64,000 nucleotides of DNA from Hymenobacter qilianensis (lineage in GTDB: Bacteria; Bacteroidota; Bacteroidia; Cytophagales; Hymenobacteraceae), in NCBI RefSeq assembly GCF_014489555.1, contig NZ_CP060784.1, positions 3,534,001 through 3,598,000 of the forward strand. The letters run 5' to 3'. How positions within the stretch are numbered: the stretch's first letter is position 1; each line of letters begins with the position of its first letter. A program made the position numbers and the translations under genes. Positions 18,138-28,067 of the stretch are shown piece by piece. The notes beneath the pieces are model-generated. The model saw only the letters and a list, made by a program, of their open reading frames with translations. It did not search any database and was not told the origin of the DNA.

Positions 18138-18565
18138 ATGGCTGCCGCCGAAAACAAAGAATTTATGACTCATTTTATTGAGGAAGTCATAAACAAGAAG
18201 AACCTCCATGCCATCGACGATCTAGTTGCGGAAGACTTTACGGAACAGGTGCCGTTTCCGGGCCAGGGACCGGGCAGAGAAGGATTAAAGTTTGCTATTA
18301 CAGCTATGCTCGCCGGCTTTCCTGACATGCACTGGACGGTGCAGGAACAAATTGCGGAAGGGGAAAAGGTGGTAACCCGATTCACCTGGACGGGAACGCA
18401 CGCCGGGGCCTTTATGGGCATCCCCCCACGAATAAAAAGGTGGAGGTGTGGGGAGTGGTGATGGACGTAGTGAGGAATGGCCGCTTTGCTGAAAGCAGGA
18501 TACTCATGGATACCGTTGGGTTATTGCAGCAGGTAGGGGTGTTGCCTCCAGCGGCAGCGGAGTAA
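18138..18565 (+). CDS. SnoaL-like ester cyclase family protein (one apparent frameshift)
   Basis: About 142 residues after repair, with the NTF2-like cone fold pattern of SnoaL/ester-cyclase proteins: FIEEVINKKNL, LVAEDFTEQVPFPGQGPG, LAGFPDMHWTVQEQ and VVTRFTWTGTHAGAFMGIPP. The usual C-terminal strand follows only if one C is added in the run 18422-18427 (C6 present, C7 needed), giving GIPPTNKKVEVWGVVM and a stop at 18563-18565. SnoaL proteins catalyse aldol or hydration-type steps, and many are uncharacterised. It lies 107 bases after the cupin pair on the same strand, probably one TetR-controlled unit. Confidence 0.78.
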
Positions 18566-18601
18566 GGCCAGCTAAAATAAAATGACAACAAGCTGCTGGC
18601 C

Positions 18602-20640
18602 ATGCGAACGTTATTGCTGCTCACCCTGCTTTCCACCTGTTTATTCCTAAGCCTGCTTGGGCTGCCGCAGCAGGCGCGGGCGCAAGACAGACCGACCCTG
18701 CCGGACAGCCTGCGCCAACGCTTACTATCCCAGCCCAACGATACCAACCGGGTGATGCTGCTCATCGACCTAGCGTTTAACTATCGTAATACCCGGCCTG
18801 ATACGGCCTACCGGCTCGTGCAGCAAGGGTATGCGCTGGCCCGCCGCTTGAGCTATCCATTGGGCCAGGCGCATGCCCTCAATGTCATGGGGCCATTATG
18901 GTGCAACTGGGCGATTACCCCCGCGCCATCCGGCTGATGCAACAGTCCGCGGATCTGAGTGAGTCATTGCTTAATCTGCGCCGGCAGTCGGTAGCGCACA
19001 ATAACATGGCGGTAGCCTATATCGACCAAAAGGACTACGCGCAGGGCCTGAAGCACCAGCGGGAGGCCTTGCGGTTGTTTAAGCTGCATCAGCAACAGGC
19101 CGGTCGGCCGCCCGACTCGCTGCTCCACGCTATCCAGTACTGCAACCTGGGGGAGCTGTATGCCAATAGCGGGCAGGTGGATTCAGCCGAAGCATACCTA
19201 CGTCTAGCCTTAGTATTTACACGAAATCCAGCCGCCCAGATGGTGCTGCCCAACACGCTGTACGTGCTGGGGGATATTCGCAAGCAACAAAACAATGTGG
19301 GCGAGGCATTGCGCCTGTACCGATGGGCCGGGCGCCTGACTCAGGACCCAGCTGAACAGAATATCATTTACTTGCGGCTGGCCACGCTGCATCAGGCAAT
19401 GGGGGCACGCGACTCCAGCCTGATCTATGCCCGGCAATCACTCCGGGTCGCGCAGCAGAGCCAGTTTCTGACCGGCATTTTGCCAGCCAGCCAACTGCTG
19501 GCCCAGCTTTACGAAGGCCGCGACGACACCCAGGCCCTACGTTACTACAAGGTAGCCGTGGCCGCCAAAGACAGCCTGTTCAGCCAGCAAAAGGTGAAGC
19601 AACTGCTCACGATCCGCTTTGAGGAGCAGCAGCGTCAGCAGGAACTGGCGGCCACCCGCCAAGCGTACCGAGAACGCTTGCGCAGCTACGGCCTGGCCGT
19701 AGCTGCGGGCGTTGGGCTACTGGTGGCGCTGCTACTTTGGCGCACAACGCGGCGGCAGCAGCGCAGCAATGCCTTATTGAGTCAGCAAAAAGGGGAGCTG
19801 GACGCCCAGCGCGCCCACGCCGAGCAGGCCTACCAGGTTCTGCAAACCACCCAAGCTCAGCTCATTCAGAAAGAGAAGATGGCCTCCTTGGGCGAGCTAA
19901 CGGCCGGCATTGCCCACGAGATTCAGAACCCGCTGAACTTCGTCAACAACTTCTCGGAGGTCAGCGCCGAGCTGCTCGACGACCTAGCCGCGGAGCATCA
20001 GAAACCCACCCCTGATGCGGCCTGTGAAGCGGCGCTGCTGGCCGATCTGAAAGCCAACCTACTCAAGATCAACCACCACGGCCGCCGCGCCGACACCATT
20101 GTGCGGGGCATGCTGGCCCACAGCCGCCAAGCTGCCGGCACCAAACAGCCGACCAAACTCAACCAGCTTACCGATGAGTATCTGCGCTTGGCCTACCAGG
20201 GCGCACGCGCCAAGAATCCCGATTTCCGCTGCGACTTGGTAGCGGAGTACGACGAGCGACTTGGTTCTCTGGCCGTCGTGCCCCAGGACATCGGGCGGGT
20301 GCTCCTCAACCTATTCAGCAATGCCTTTTACGCGACCCAGCAGCGCTCTGAGCAGCAGGAAACGGGCCATGACTACCAGCCCCAAGTACGGGTGCGGACG
20401 CGGCGCGGCGCACAGACCGTGGAAATCCGCGTGTGGGACAACGGACTCGGAATACCGGCGGGGGTTCAGGAGAAAGTGTTTCAGCCGTTTTTCACGACCA
20501 AGCCGCCCGGGCAGGGCACCGGCCTAGGTTTGTCGCTGAGCTACGAGATCATCACCCAGGGCCACGGCGGCACCTTGCAAGTGCGCTCGGAGGAGGGGCA
20601 CTACACCGAATTTAGCCTGCATTTGCCCCCGAGCCGGTAA
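18602..20640 (+). CDS. TPR-containing sensor histidine kinase (one apparent frameshift)
   Basis: About 679 residues after repair. Order: signal peptide (residues 1-27, ending ARA|Q), a periplasmic array of tetratricopeptide repeats (about 60-330), one membrane helix (YGLAVAAGVGLLVALLLW), a short coiled coil, HisKA with the phospho-acceptor His in GIAHEIQNPLNFVNNF, and HATPase_c with N (LFSNAFYA), G1 (VWDNGLGIP), F (VFQPFFTT) and G2 (GTGLGLSLSYEI) boxes. This is the common Bacteroidota TPR-kinase plan. No response regulator is adjacent, so it is an orphan. The break is at G4 18889-18892; adding a G gives NVMGAIMVQLGDYP and completes a TPR. Confidence 0.9.
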
Positions 20641-20846
20641 GGCCGGAGCCAGCACAATCCTCACGGCAGTTCCCCGCGATTCTTCTTCCGGTGCTGATAC
20701 CCCTTCTCTGGTGAGTTACTCTCGGGCTGATAAGCCGCCGCGCTTGGACAGCCTTATCCTTTCCAGGCCCTGTTCCCGTATAGGATAGCAGGTGGGACCG
20801 GGCGGGCCGCACCGTTCCTGTTTCGTGGTGTTAACCCAGCTTTACG

Positions 20847-21374
20847 ATGCTCACAGCTCCGCTGCAAGACGCGCTCAACCAACAAATTGCCCTGGAGGCC
20901 CAGTCCTCCCAGGCCTACCTAGCCATGGCCTCTTGGGCCGAAATTCAGCCCGGTCTGGACGGGGTAACGACTTTTTTCTATCAGCAAAGCCAGGAGGAGC
21001 GGGTCCATATGCTCAAGCTCATCCGCTACGTCAACGAGCGCGGCGGCTTTGCCCTAGTACCCGCCCTAGCGCAACCGGTTCTTACCTTTCAATCCCTGCA
21101 GCGGGTCTTTCAGGACTTCCTGCACCACGAGATGGCTGTCTCCGCCAGTATCAACGATCTGGTGGGCCTGGCCCTTCATGAGCGGGACTTTGCCACCCAC
21201 AACTTTTTGCAGTGGTACGTCTCGGAGCAGCTGGAGGAGGAAGCACTGGCCCGCACCCTCAACGACAAGCTCGAGCTGGTGGGTGACGACAAAAGCGGCA
21301 TTTACCTATTCGATAAAGACATCCTGCTCTTTCGCAGCCACGTCGCCGCCAAGGGCAACGCCGCCCCCAGCTAA
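20847..21374 (+). CDS. ftnA: Non-haem ferritin
   Basis: A 175-residue protein, normal for bacterial ferritin. It stores iron in a 24-subunit cytoplasmic shell and oxidises Fe(II). The ferroxidase ligands are visible in order: Glu in IALEAQSSQAYLAMASWAE, QSQEERVHMLKL (ExxH), DFLHHEMAVSASI and DFATHNFLQWYVSEQLEEE. There is no haem-binding Met of the bacterioferritin type. It is followed by a possible weak terminator and the convergent nuclease gene. No Fur-like box was sought in detail. Confidence 0.93.
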   Translation: MLTAPLQDALNQQIALEAQSSQAYLAMASWAEIQPGLDGVTTFFYQQSQEERVHMLKLIRYVNERGGFALVPALAQPVLTFQSLQRVFQDFLHHEMAVSASINDLVGLALHERDFATHNFLQWYVSEQLEEEALARTLNDKLELVGDDKSGIYLFDKDILLFRSHVAAKGNAAPS

Positions 21375-21460
21375 GGGCCACTCGGCGCGGGAAGTGGCCC
21401 GACCAACAAAGGTGCGGACCAGCCGCCAGCAGGTGCAGAGATACAACAACTTGATGGGCA

Positions 21461-21500
21461 CAAAAAAGCCCCCACCCGAGGGGCGAGAGGCTTTTCGTGC
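21461..21500. terminator. Possible weak terminator between ferritin and nuclease genes
   Basis: AAAAAAGCC at the start and GGCTTTT at the end can pair around an internal CCCC/GGGG stem. It contains a half copy of the dispersed motif. The stem is imperfect. Confidence 0.45.
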
Positions 21501-21511
21501 CTCCACCGGCC

Positions 21512-22395
21512 TTAGCTTGTCGGCCCGGCGTCCACTCTTGCCTCGACGGTGCTCTGCACGGTGCTCGAGACGGCCGAGAGAATGTTGTAGCCCGTGGCCG
21601 CTTCAATGGCATCGACCGTGGTGCGGTAGCTGCCCCAGCTCGTGCTGAGGGTGTTCGTGTTGGGCATATCCACGGCAATCACGCGCGTGCCGCTGCTCAC
21701 CCGACTCGCGTCTGAGGAGCCCTCGGGCAGCACGACCACAACTTTCCAGGTGCGTGCAGGCACCGTCACGCGGCCCGCATCCAGTGTCGTCTTGTAGCCA
21801 GCGGAGCCCGTGCCCCCCTTGCCATAGCTGCCGGCAATCACGTACAGCTCGTAGCCCTGACCCACCAGTGTGCGGCAGTAATTCTCCAGATTTGCCCAGG
21901 TTTGCTGGTTGTTGGTCGGCGCCTGGGGCATCATATTGGTCATTTTAAAGGTGGCCGAGTTATCGGCAATCGAGGCCGTGCGATCCGCCGATGGGCACAG
22001 GTGACCCCGATCGAAGCCCGAGCCGGAATAGCTGGTGCTGGTCACGCGGTACCAGCCCGTGGGCAGGGCGGCGTCCGTGGAAAAGTTGTCCTGGCGCGGG
22101 GTGCTGCCCAGCCAGGCGCTGCTCAAGTGCCAGCTGACCCAGTTCGGTACCCCCGGTCGCGGTGGTAAGACATGGTAAACTGAGATTTCACGAGCAGGTA
22201 GTTCCAGTAGTAATACGGGTCGGCGATGGCGCCGCTGGGATTGCCCAGGGCCAGATGGCTGTCGCGGGTAGCATCCTGGCTACTAGGCGCCGCGGTGGGC
22301 GAGGGAACGGGGGCCACGAGCTCGTCTTTTGAGCAGGAAACGGCCAGGGTTAGCAGCACCAGCAGGGTGCTCAGGCGGGTAACAGTACGCTTCAT
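21512..22395 (-). CDS. Lipoprotein DNA/RNA non-specific endonuclease (one apparent frameshift)
   Basis: About 294 residues after repair. Residues 1-20 form a lipoprotein signal with lipobox LAVSC. A Ser/Pro/Ala linker follows, then a beta-beta-alpha-metal nuclease of the NucA/Serratia type. The DRGH catalytic motif is present (SGFDRGHLCPSADR), with downstream NMMPQAPTNNQQTWANLE supplying the Asn metal ligand. It should sit on the outer side of a membrane and degrade extracellular nucleic acid. The frame breaks at C5 22150-22154; a sixth C gives DRGVPNWVSWHLSS. The start is the ATG at 22395. If the dispersed motif were an uptake sequence, a surface nuclease would be a relevant neighbour, but that is speculation. 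Confidence 0.88.
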
Positions 22396-22615
22396 AGAAC
22401 AGGGGTTAGGGGATGGTGGCAAGGTCAGGCAAAGGTCTTCCGGCTAGCCTGAACTAGGCGGCGTCCTAGATTAGGGATTTATTATCAATTTATTACCACT
22501 TGACCCGGCAGTTGCCGCACCAGCCACCCAACAGCCGGCAGCTGTACCCTGGACTTTTTTAATACATGCCCATTGCCGATTCGGTCATCCAGACACGAGT
22601 ATTGGGCCGCAAAAC

Positions 22616-23149
22616 TCACGCAGTCCAGGTCGGTTTTTCTATTGCGTACACAAAGTTGAGCTGGGGCGACTCGCCGTAATAGGCCACTTCCTGCTCGGCA
22701 ACCTTGGTGGCGCCCAGCCGCTGGATGGCGATTTGTGAGCGCACGTTGCCCGCCCCAATGTGAAACCGGACCGTATCCACGAACTGAAACACATAATCCA
22801 GCAGCAGGCGTTTCACGGCATGGTTGACGCCGGTGCCCCAGGACTGCCTGCCGTAGAAGGTGTAGCCGATCAGGATGCTGTTATCGGGGGCATTGTAGTC
22901 GTAGAGGCGGGTGCTGCCCAGCGTGGCGCCCGTCGCTTTATCCACCACTTTAAAGGCCCCGCCGCTCTGCATGGCCCCCTCGAAAAAGGAGGTAAATACC
23001 TCTTGTCGCCAGCGGTCCTTATTGGGGTGCTGTTCCCAAATCTTAGGGTCGGCCGCAACGGCGTATAGGTCCGCAAAGTCTGCCGCCTGCAAGGGCAGCA
23101 GCCGGAGAGTATCGGTTTCTAAGTGGGGTTGCAGTGAGAAGGGAGGCAT
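22616..23149 (-). CDS. GNAT-family N-acetyltransferase (RimJ/RimL type)
   Basis: A 177-residue protein with the N-terminal LETDTLRLLPLQAAD start of the RimJ/RimL-like subfamily, the GYTFYGRQSWGTGVNHAVKRLL acetyl-CoA loop region (Q/RxxGxG/A equivalent WGTGVN) and the conserved IGAGNVRSQIAIQRLGATKV segment. It transfers acetyl from acetyl-CoA to an amine; the substrate (ribosomal protein, other protein or small molecule) is not known. Cytoplasmic. Divergent from the HelD gene; no operon partner. Confidence 0.88.
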   Translation of the reverse strand: MPPFSLQPHLETDTLRLLPLQAADFADLYAVAADPKIWEQHPNKDRWRQEVFTSFFEGAMQSGGAFKVVDKATGATLGSTRLYDYNAPDNSILIGYTFYGRQSWGTGVNHAVKRLLLDYVFQFVDTVRFHIGAGNVRSQIAIQRLGATKVAEQEVAYYGESPQLNFVYAIEKPTWTA

Positions 23150-23547
23150 GGCAGGAAAAGATGAAGGGTAGGGAATCGGGCGCGCAGGCGCTAACCAAAG
23201 CTGGGGACGAAGATTGGAAAAGTACGTTTTATACGACGCTTTTGGCGCTATTCGGTCGCGGGCTATTATCTACGTCTCTTGAGAGAACTTGTAGGAAGGC
23301 AGTGCTATGGGTGCGGGGACGCCGAAGAACGCCTGGGGGCTTTTTTCTAAGAGGCTGCCTCCCATACGGTTTGCTAACGCCGCCCTTCTTGAACTCTAAG
23401 GCTGCGTGTTGATAGTTTAATAGCTTCTGAGGAAAAAAGCCCCCTAGCGTCATTGGAGGCCCCGCCACCTAATAAAAGAGGCCGGATGCTTCAACCGACC
23501 GGGATTTGAGGCCACCTTTGCCGTCCACTGTCAAAAAGCCCCCCAGG
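23150..23547. other. Spacer with three copies of the dispersed motif
   Basis: No gene is supported. TGGGGGCTTTTTTC at 23334-23347 and its inverse GAAAAAAGCCCCCTA at 23432-23446 form a widely spaced inverted pair. A third copy (AAAAAGCCCCCCAGG, about 23533-23547) lies immediately before the ATG of the helicase gene, where a ribosome binding site would be expected. Confidence 0.65.
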
Positions 23548-25592
23548 ATGAACGCAACGGAGCAAGAAGAGAGAGAATACCTGGAAGTAATTAAGGAGAA
23601 GCTGACCGTGGCCATTCGGCGGGTCGATGATGCCGTCAAGCAATTTTCCCACGAGCTTCGGGAGAAAAAGCAGTACCTCCACGAACACCAGTCCAGCCTG
23701 GACGACGCCGACATGGTCGCCGCCGACCAATCCATTAACCGCATGGCTTTTACGGGCGAAGCGGCCGTGGCCCGGAAGCACAAGCTCCTCAAGCTAGGGC
23801 AGTCGCCCTACTTTGGCCGCATTGATTTTGCCCCCAGAATAAGGTAGCGTTGCCCGTGTACATCGGGATGTACTCCTTCGTCGATGAGCAACAGCGGCAG
23901 GGCCTGATCTACGACTGGCGGGCCCCCATTGCCTCCCTGTTCTACGACTACGAGTTGGGGGCCGCCTCCTTCACCACCCCGTCGGGCCCCATCCGTGGCA
24001 CCATTGCGCTAAAGCGGCAGTACAAGATACGGGACGGCCGCCTGGAGTTTATGATCGACAGTGACGTCAACATTCACGACGACGTACTGCAGCGGGAGCT
24101 GGCCAAGTCCTCCGACGATAAGATGAAGAACATCGTCGCCACCATTCAGCGGGACCAGAACGCGGTGATCCGCAACGAAACCGCGCAGGTGATGGTCATT
24201 CAGGGCGTGGCCGGCTCGGGCAAAACCTCCATTGCCTTGCATCGCCTGGCCTTCCTGTTGTATCGCTATCGGGACACCATCAAAGCCAAGGATTTGCTCA
24301 TCATCTCGCCCAACAAAGTTTTCGCCGACTACATCTCCAACGTCTTGCCTGAGCTGGGGGAAGAGCACATCCCCGAGCTAGGCATGGACGAGCTAGCGGC
24401 CGACTTGCTAGAAGGCAAGTACCCGTTCCAGTCCTTCTTCGAACAAGTGTCCGCGCTGCTGCAGGACCACGACCCGGCCTTCATCGAACGCATCCGCTTC
24501 AAGTCTTCCTTCGACTTCCTCAGCCAGCTAAACCAGTACCTGCTCCACATTGAGAATCACTACTTCGCCGCTACCGACCTGCGGGTGGGCCCCACCCTCG
24601 TCCCCGGGGCGTTTCTGGTGGCCAGGTTCAAAACCTACCACCGGGTGCCGCTCTTAAAGCGATTGGCGCTGGTTGCCGAGGATGTGCGCGCCTATGTCCG
24701 GGACGCCACCCGCCGGAAGCTAACGGGGCGGGAGAAGGCAACAATCGGAGAAGCGATTTTCCGCCTGTTCAGGTTTCAGCAGGTGCTGGATTTCTACCGG
24801 GATTTTTATCGCTGGATCGGTCGGCCCGAGCTGTTTAGGTACGACCAGCGCACGCGCTTGGAATACGCGGATGTCTTTGCCCTGATCTACCTGCGCCTGC
24901 GCCTGGAAGGCCTGAGTGCCTACGACCAGGTCAAGCACCTGCTGGTGGACGAGATGCAGGACTATACCCCCGTGCAATATGCCGTGTTGTCGCGGTTGTT
25001 CGCGTGCCGCAAAACCATTCTGGGCGATGTCAGCCAGACGGTGAATCCCTACAGCGCTTCCTCCGCCGAAACCATCGAACGGGTCTTCCCGCAGGCCGAC
25101 GTAGTAAAGCTGTACCGCAGCTACCGCTCCACGGTCGAGATAACGACCTTTGCGCAGCGCATCACGTCCAATCCTCACATCATCCCGCTGGAGCGGCACG
25201 GACCGGAGCCCGTCGTGGTGCGCTGCGGCAGCCCAGCCGAGGAGTGGCAGACCATTCAGCAGCTGATCACGGACTTCCAAGGCTCCAGCCATCAGTCCTT
25301 GGGTATCATCTGCAAAACCCTGCGGCAGGCTCAGGAGGCCTATCGAGTGCTGCAAGCCCCCGCGGTTCATTTACTTACCGAGGAATCCACTTCCTTCACC
25401 GAAGGCATCGTCATCACCACGGCCCATCTGGCGAAAGGACTGGAATTCGACGCGGTGCTGGTTCCTTTTGCTTCCGCCCCGACGTATAAAACGGAGGTAG
25501 ATAAGCGCATGCTCTACGTAGCCTGCACGCGGGCCATGCACCAGCTCACCCTGACGCATACCGGGGAGCTCACCGCCTTCTTGTCCGTCTGA
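23548..25592 (+). CDS. HelD-like UvrD-superfamily helicase (one apparent frameshift)
   Basis: About 681 residues after repair. It begins with a charged coiled-coil (EQEEREYLEVIKEKL onward), as in HelD, the ATP-driven factor that clears stalled RNA polymerase. Walker A is VQGVAGSGKTSIAL-like (IQGVAGSGKTS) and Walker B/motif II is LLVDEMQDYTPVQ. Later superfamily-1 motifs include GDVSQTVNPYS, LYRSYRST, TAHLAKGLEFDAV and LYVACTRAMH. The length is a little short of Gram-positive HelD but fits Bacteroidota homologues. Frame changes at C5 23831-23835; a sixth C gives IDFAPQNKVALPVYIG. The start ATG at 23548 is used because longer starts add no domain. Other superfamily-1 helicases remain possible, but the N-terminal coil favours HelD. 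Confidence 0.87.
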
Positions 25593-26007
25593 AACGCGGT
25601 CTAGGCTACTCCCTGGCCGATAAAACCCACGGGGCCACGATTCCGCGTATTAGCACCGGCGCGCCGTGCGCGCCGGTGCCATTAGTGAGTTAGCCGGGAT
25701 GTGCCCGCCAATACCGTTGTGGCAAGCACCCCCGCCTAAGTGATTGAAGCCATTGACGCGGTTGGGGCAAGCTAGCAGGTGTTCTCCTGACCACGGAGCG
25801 AAAAAGGATGCACCCGCTAGCTGCGGCCGGCTACTCCTCAGTCCGCTCAGCCGCTGATCGGCCATCGGATCAGGCTGGCGCCGTGGCTTAGAAATGCCCC
25901 CTAGCAATACGCCACCTAGCGCCTATGCCCCTAAGTGCGGGGTTTCCGCCCACAGGTGATGACTGGTTGCCTTCCAGGGGAATTTGGGTAGAAAAGAGGC
26001 CAGCACG
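25593..26007. other. Spacer between convergent genes, with a hairpin
   Basis: No gene seen. A perfect 12-bp GC-only-rich stem (25653-25664 with 25668-25679, loop CGT) lies 60 bases after the HelD stop. It may end or stabilise the transcript, but there is no T tract. Confidence 0.6.
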
Positions 26008-27485
26008 TTACTGGTTGAAAGCGATGCGAATGAGGGAGGAAGCGGATTCCACGCCTGCCACGAAATCCACGTCGGCGTCGCCATCTAAGTCGCCAATTGC
26101 CAGCCCGTGAACAGTCCTTCCCAACGCCACCTCCGACCCGCCGGCAAACGTGCCGGCGGTGTTAAATCGCACACTGACGTTGCCGCCCTGCAAATTGCCG
26201 GTGAGCAGGTCTAAGTCGCCGTCGCTGTCCAAATCGGCTAGGCGCAGCTGCTCGGGGTAATTCCCGACCGAAACGGAAGCGCCCGTGGGGGCAAACTGTC
26301 CTTGTCCGTTGTTGAGTCGGGTTTCGACGGTATTGCTGCCGGCGCAGCCCGCCAGCAGGTCCAAGTCGCCATCCCGGTCCAGGTCTGCCAGCGCCACCGC
26401 GGCCGGATTGTTGGGCATCAGGGTAGCAGCCGCAGGGCCGAAGGTGCCATTGCCCTGGTTGCGGCAAGTATAGATGTACCCCGACGAAAAACCCGTGGTA
26501 AGCAGGTCCAGGTCCCCATCATTGTCTACATCGCCCAGGGTAAGGGCGCCCGTGCCGCCGGCCACCGCCACTTCGGAGCCCCCGCCAAACATCCCATTAC
26601 CCTGGTTGAGACGAACGCTCGCCACGGTTTGCCCGTTGCTGTTCGTGTGCACGACCAGGTCCAGGTCGCCGTCGCTATCCAGATCGGCCGTGGCCAGGGA
26701 ATAGGCTGTAACCAGGACGGGCACTTCCGAGCCGCCCCCGAAATTGCCGCGTCCATCGTTGAGGCGCACACTAACCGCATTGCTCCCGCCGCCCGCCGCC
26801 AGCAGGTCCAGATCGCCATCGCTGTCCAGATCGGCCGTCGCCACCGCCCAGTCGCCGCCGCCATTGCCGACCCGCACAGCCGTGCTGCCGCTAAACGTAC
26901 CCTGCCCGTCGTTGAGGCGCACCGCCACTTGGTTCGAGGAGACACCCAGACTGCCGCCCAAGGGAAAAAGCAGGTCGAGGTCGCCATCGCTGTCAATGTC
27001 GGCGAGCGCCTCCCCCCTGAACCGTAATTCCGGGGGACACTGCTTCCCGTAGTGAAGGTGCCCCGGCCCGGCCCGGTGGCCGCTGTCGTAAACTGCAGCA
27101 CCTGCGGTTGTACTGCCCGCCCGTTGGTGCCGCGCACGGTGGCCGGTACGCTCACGCTCACGGGCTCGCCGGCAAAGAAGCCTCCGGCCACCGCCAGCGA
27201 AACTGTGCGGCCCGCAACCGTGGCCGTCGTTGCACGCCGCCCTTGGCGCTGGGTCCCGAGCACCGTGATGGCACCCGCGGTGGCGGGGTCTATAGGGGAA
27301 GAAAAGGTCAGGGGCAGCGGCGCGGTGTGTGGTACCGACGGCGCGTTGCGTAAGGGCGTATCCGGCAGCAGGTACGGGGCCTGAGCATTCTTGGGGGGCA
27401 AAATATAGTCTTCCAGCAAGTCACAGGAGGAGAGTAACAGGATACTACTGGATAAGAATAGGAGCGGGTAGAGTAGGCGTTTCAT
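26008..27485 (-). CDS. FG-GAP/VCBS-repeat lipoprotein (one apparent frameshift)
   Basis: About 492 residues after repair. The lipoprotein signal peptide has lipobox LLSSC near residue 21. Residues about 40-140 are a bacterial Ig-like domain (PLPLTFSSPIDPATAGAI, then VSVPATVRGTNGRAV). The remainder is a beta-propeller of FG-GAP/VCBS repeats, each carrying a calcium-type DxDxDGDxD loop (DSDGDLDLL, DNDGDLDLL, DRDGDLDLL). Surface-exposed binding or adhesion is likely, in the style of integrin-alpha propellers. The break lies at C6 27012-27017, where seven are needed, giving GSGGEALADIDSDGD. Repeats differ at DNA level, so this is not a recent expansion. Confidence 0.85.
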
Positions 27486-28067
27486 AGAAGTAACGAGTTA
27501 ACATTGTGCTAATTATATGCTAAATATGTGGCCGAGAACTATCGCAGGGCTCAAGCGCGCGGGTGTGGTTAGCGTGAGCTGGCACCTCACTCGATGGGGT
27601 CGGTGCACAGGAGAACGGGGTTGTCATCGCGAGCCAAGGCGCTCAATTACCAAACCGACGGGCTGGGAACAGACGGGAACCAAGAACTTATTACTAGCAT
27701 AATATACAGAAAGTATATAATAAAATTGGCAACGTACCGCCTATCCTTAAGCCTTCTGGTTGCTACCTGGCATGACCCCGCGAGCTGGGAGCTAAGTGCC
27801 TCTACTTCGAGTAGCACGCAGGTAGAGGATAAAAATATCAGGCGGCGCGGTGGTTACGGCTCGTTGCCAGAGCAGGTGGCCCAAGGGACAAGATAGACGA
27901 GGCAAACACCAAGAAGGGTACCTACTGTGCCGTGACTTAACTCGCTTTGTACCAACAGCTCAGTATCTGACAAAGCGCAGGGCTGTAGCTGTCAAATTCT
28001 GCTTTTCTACTCTTGGGTACATCAACATATCCATCAGCAACTGTGGCGGCCGGGCCGCGGAGCGGCC
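27486..28067. other. Intergenic region without a supportable gene
   Basis: About 580 bases of mixed composition, AT-rich around 27690-27750. Short open frames lack starts and codon bias. It probably contains the FG-GAP gene promoter. I see no repeat or RNA gene. Confidence 0.55.
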
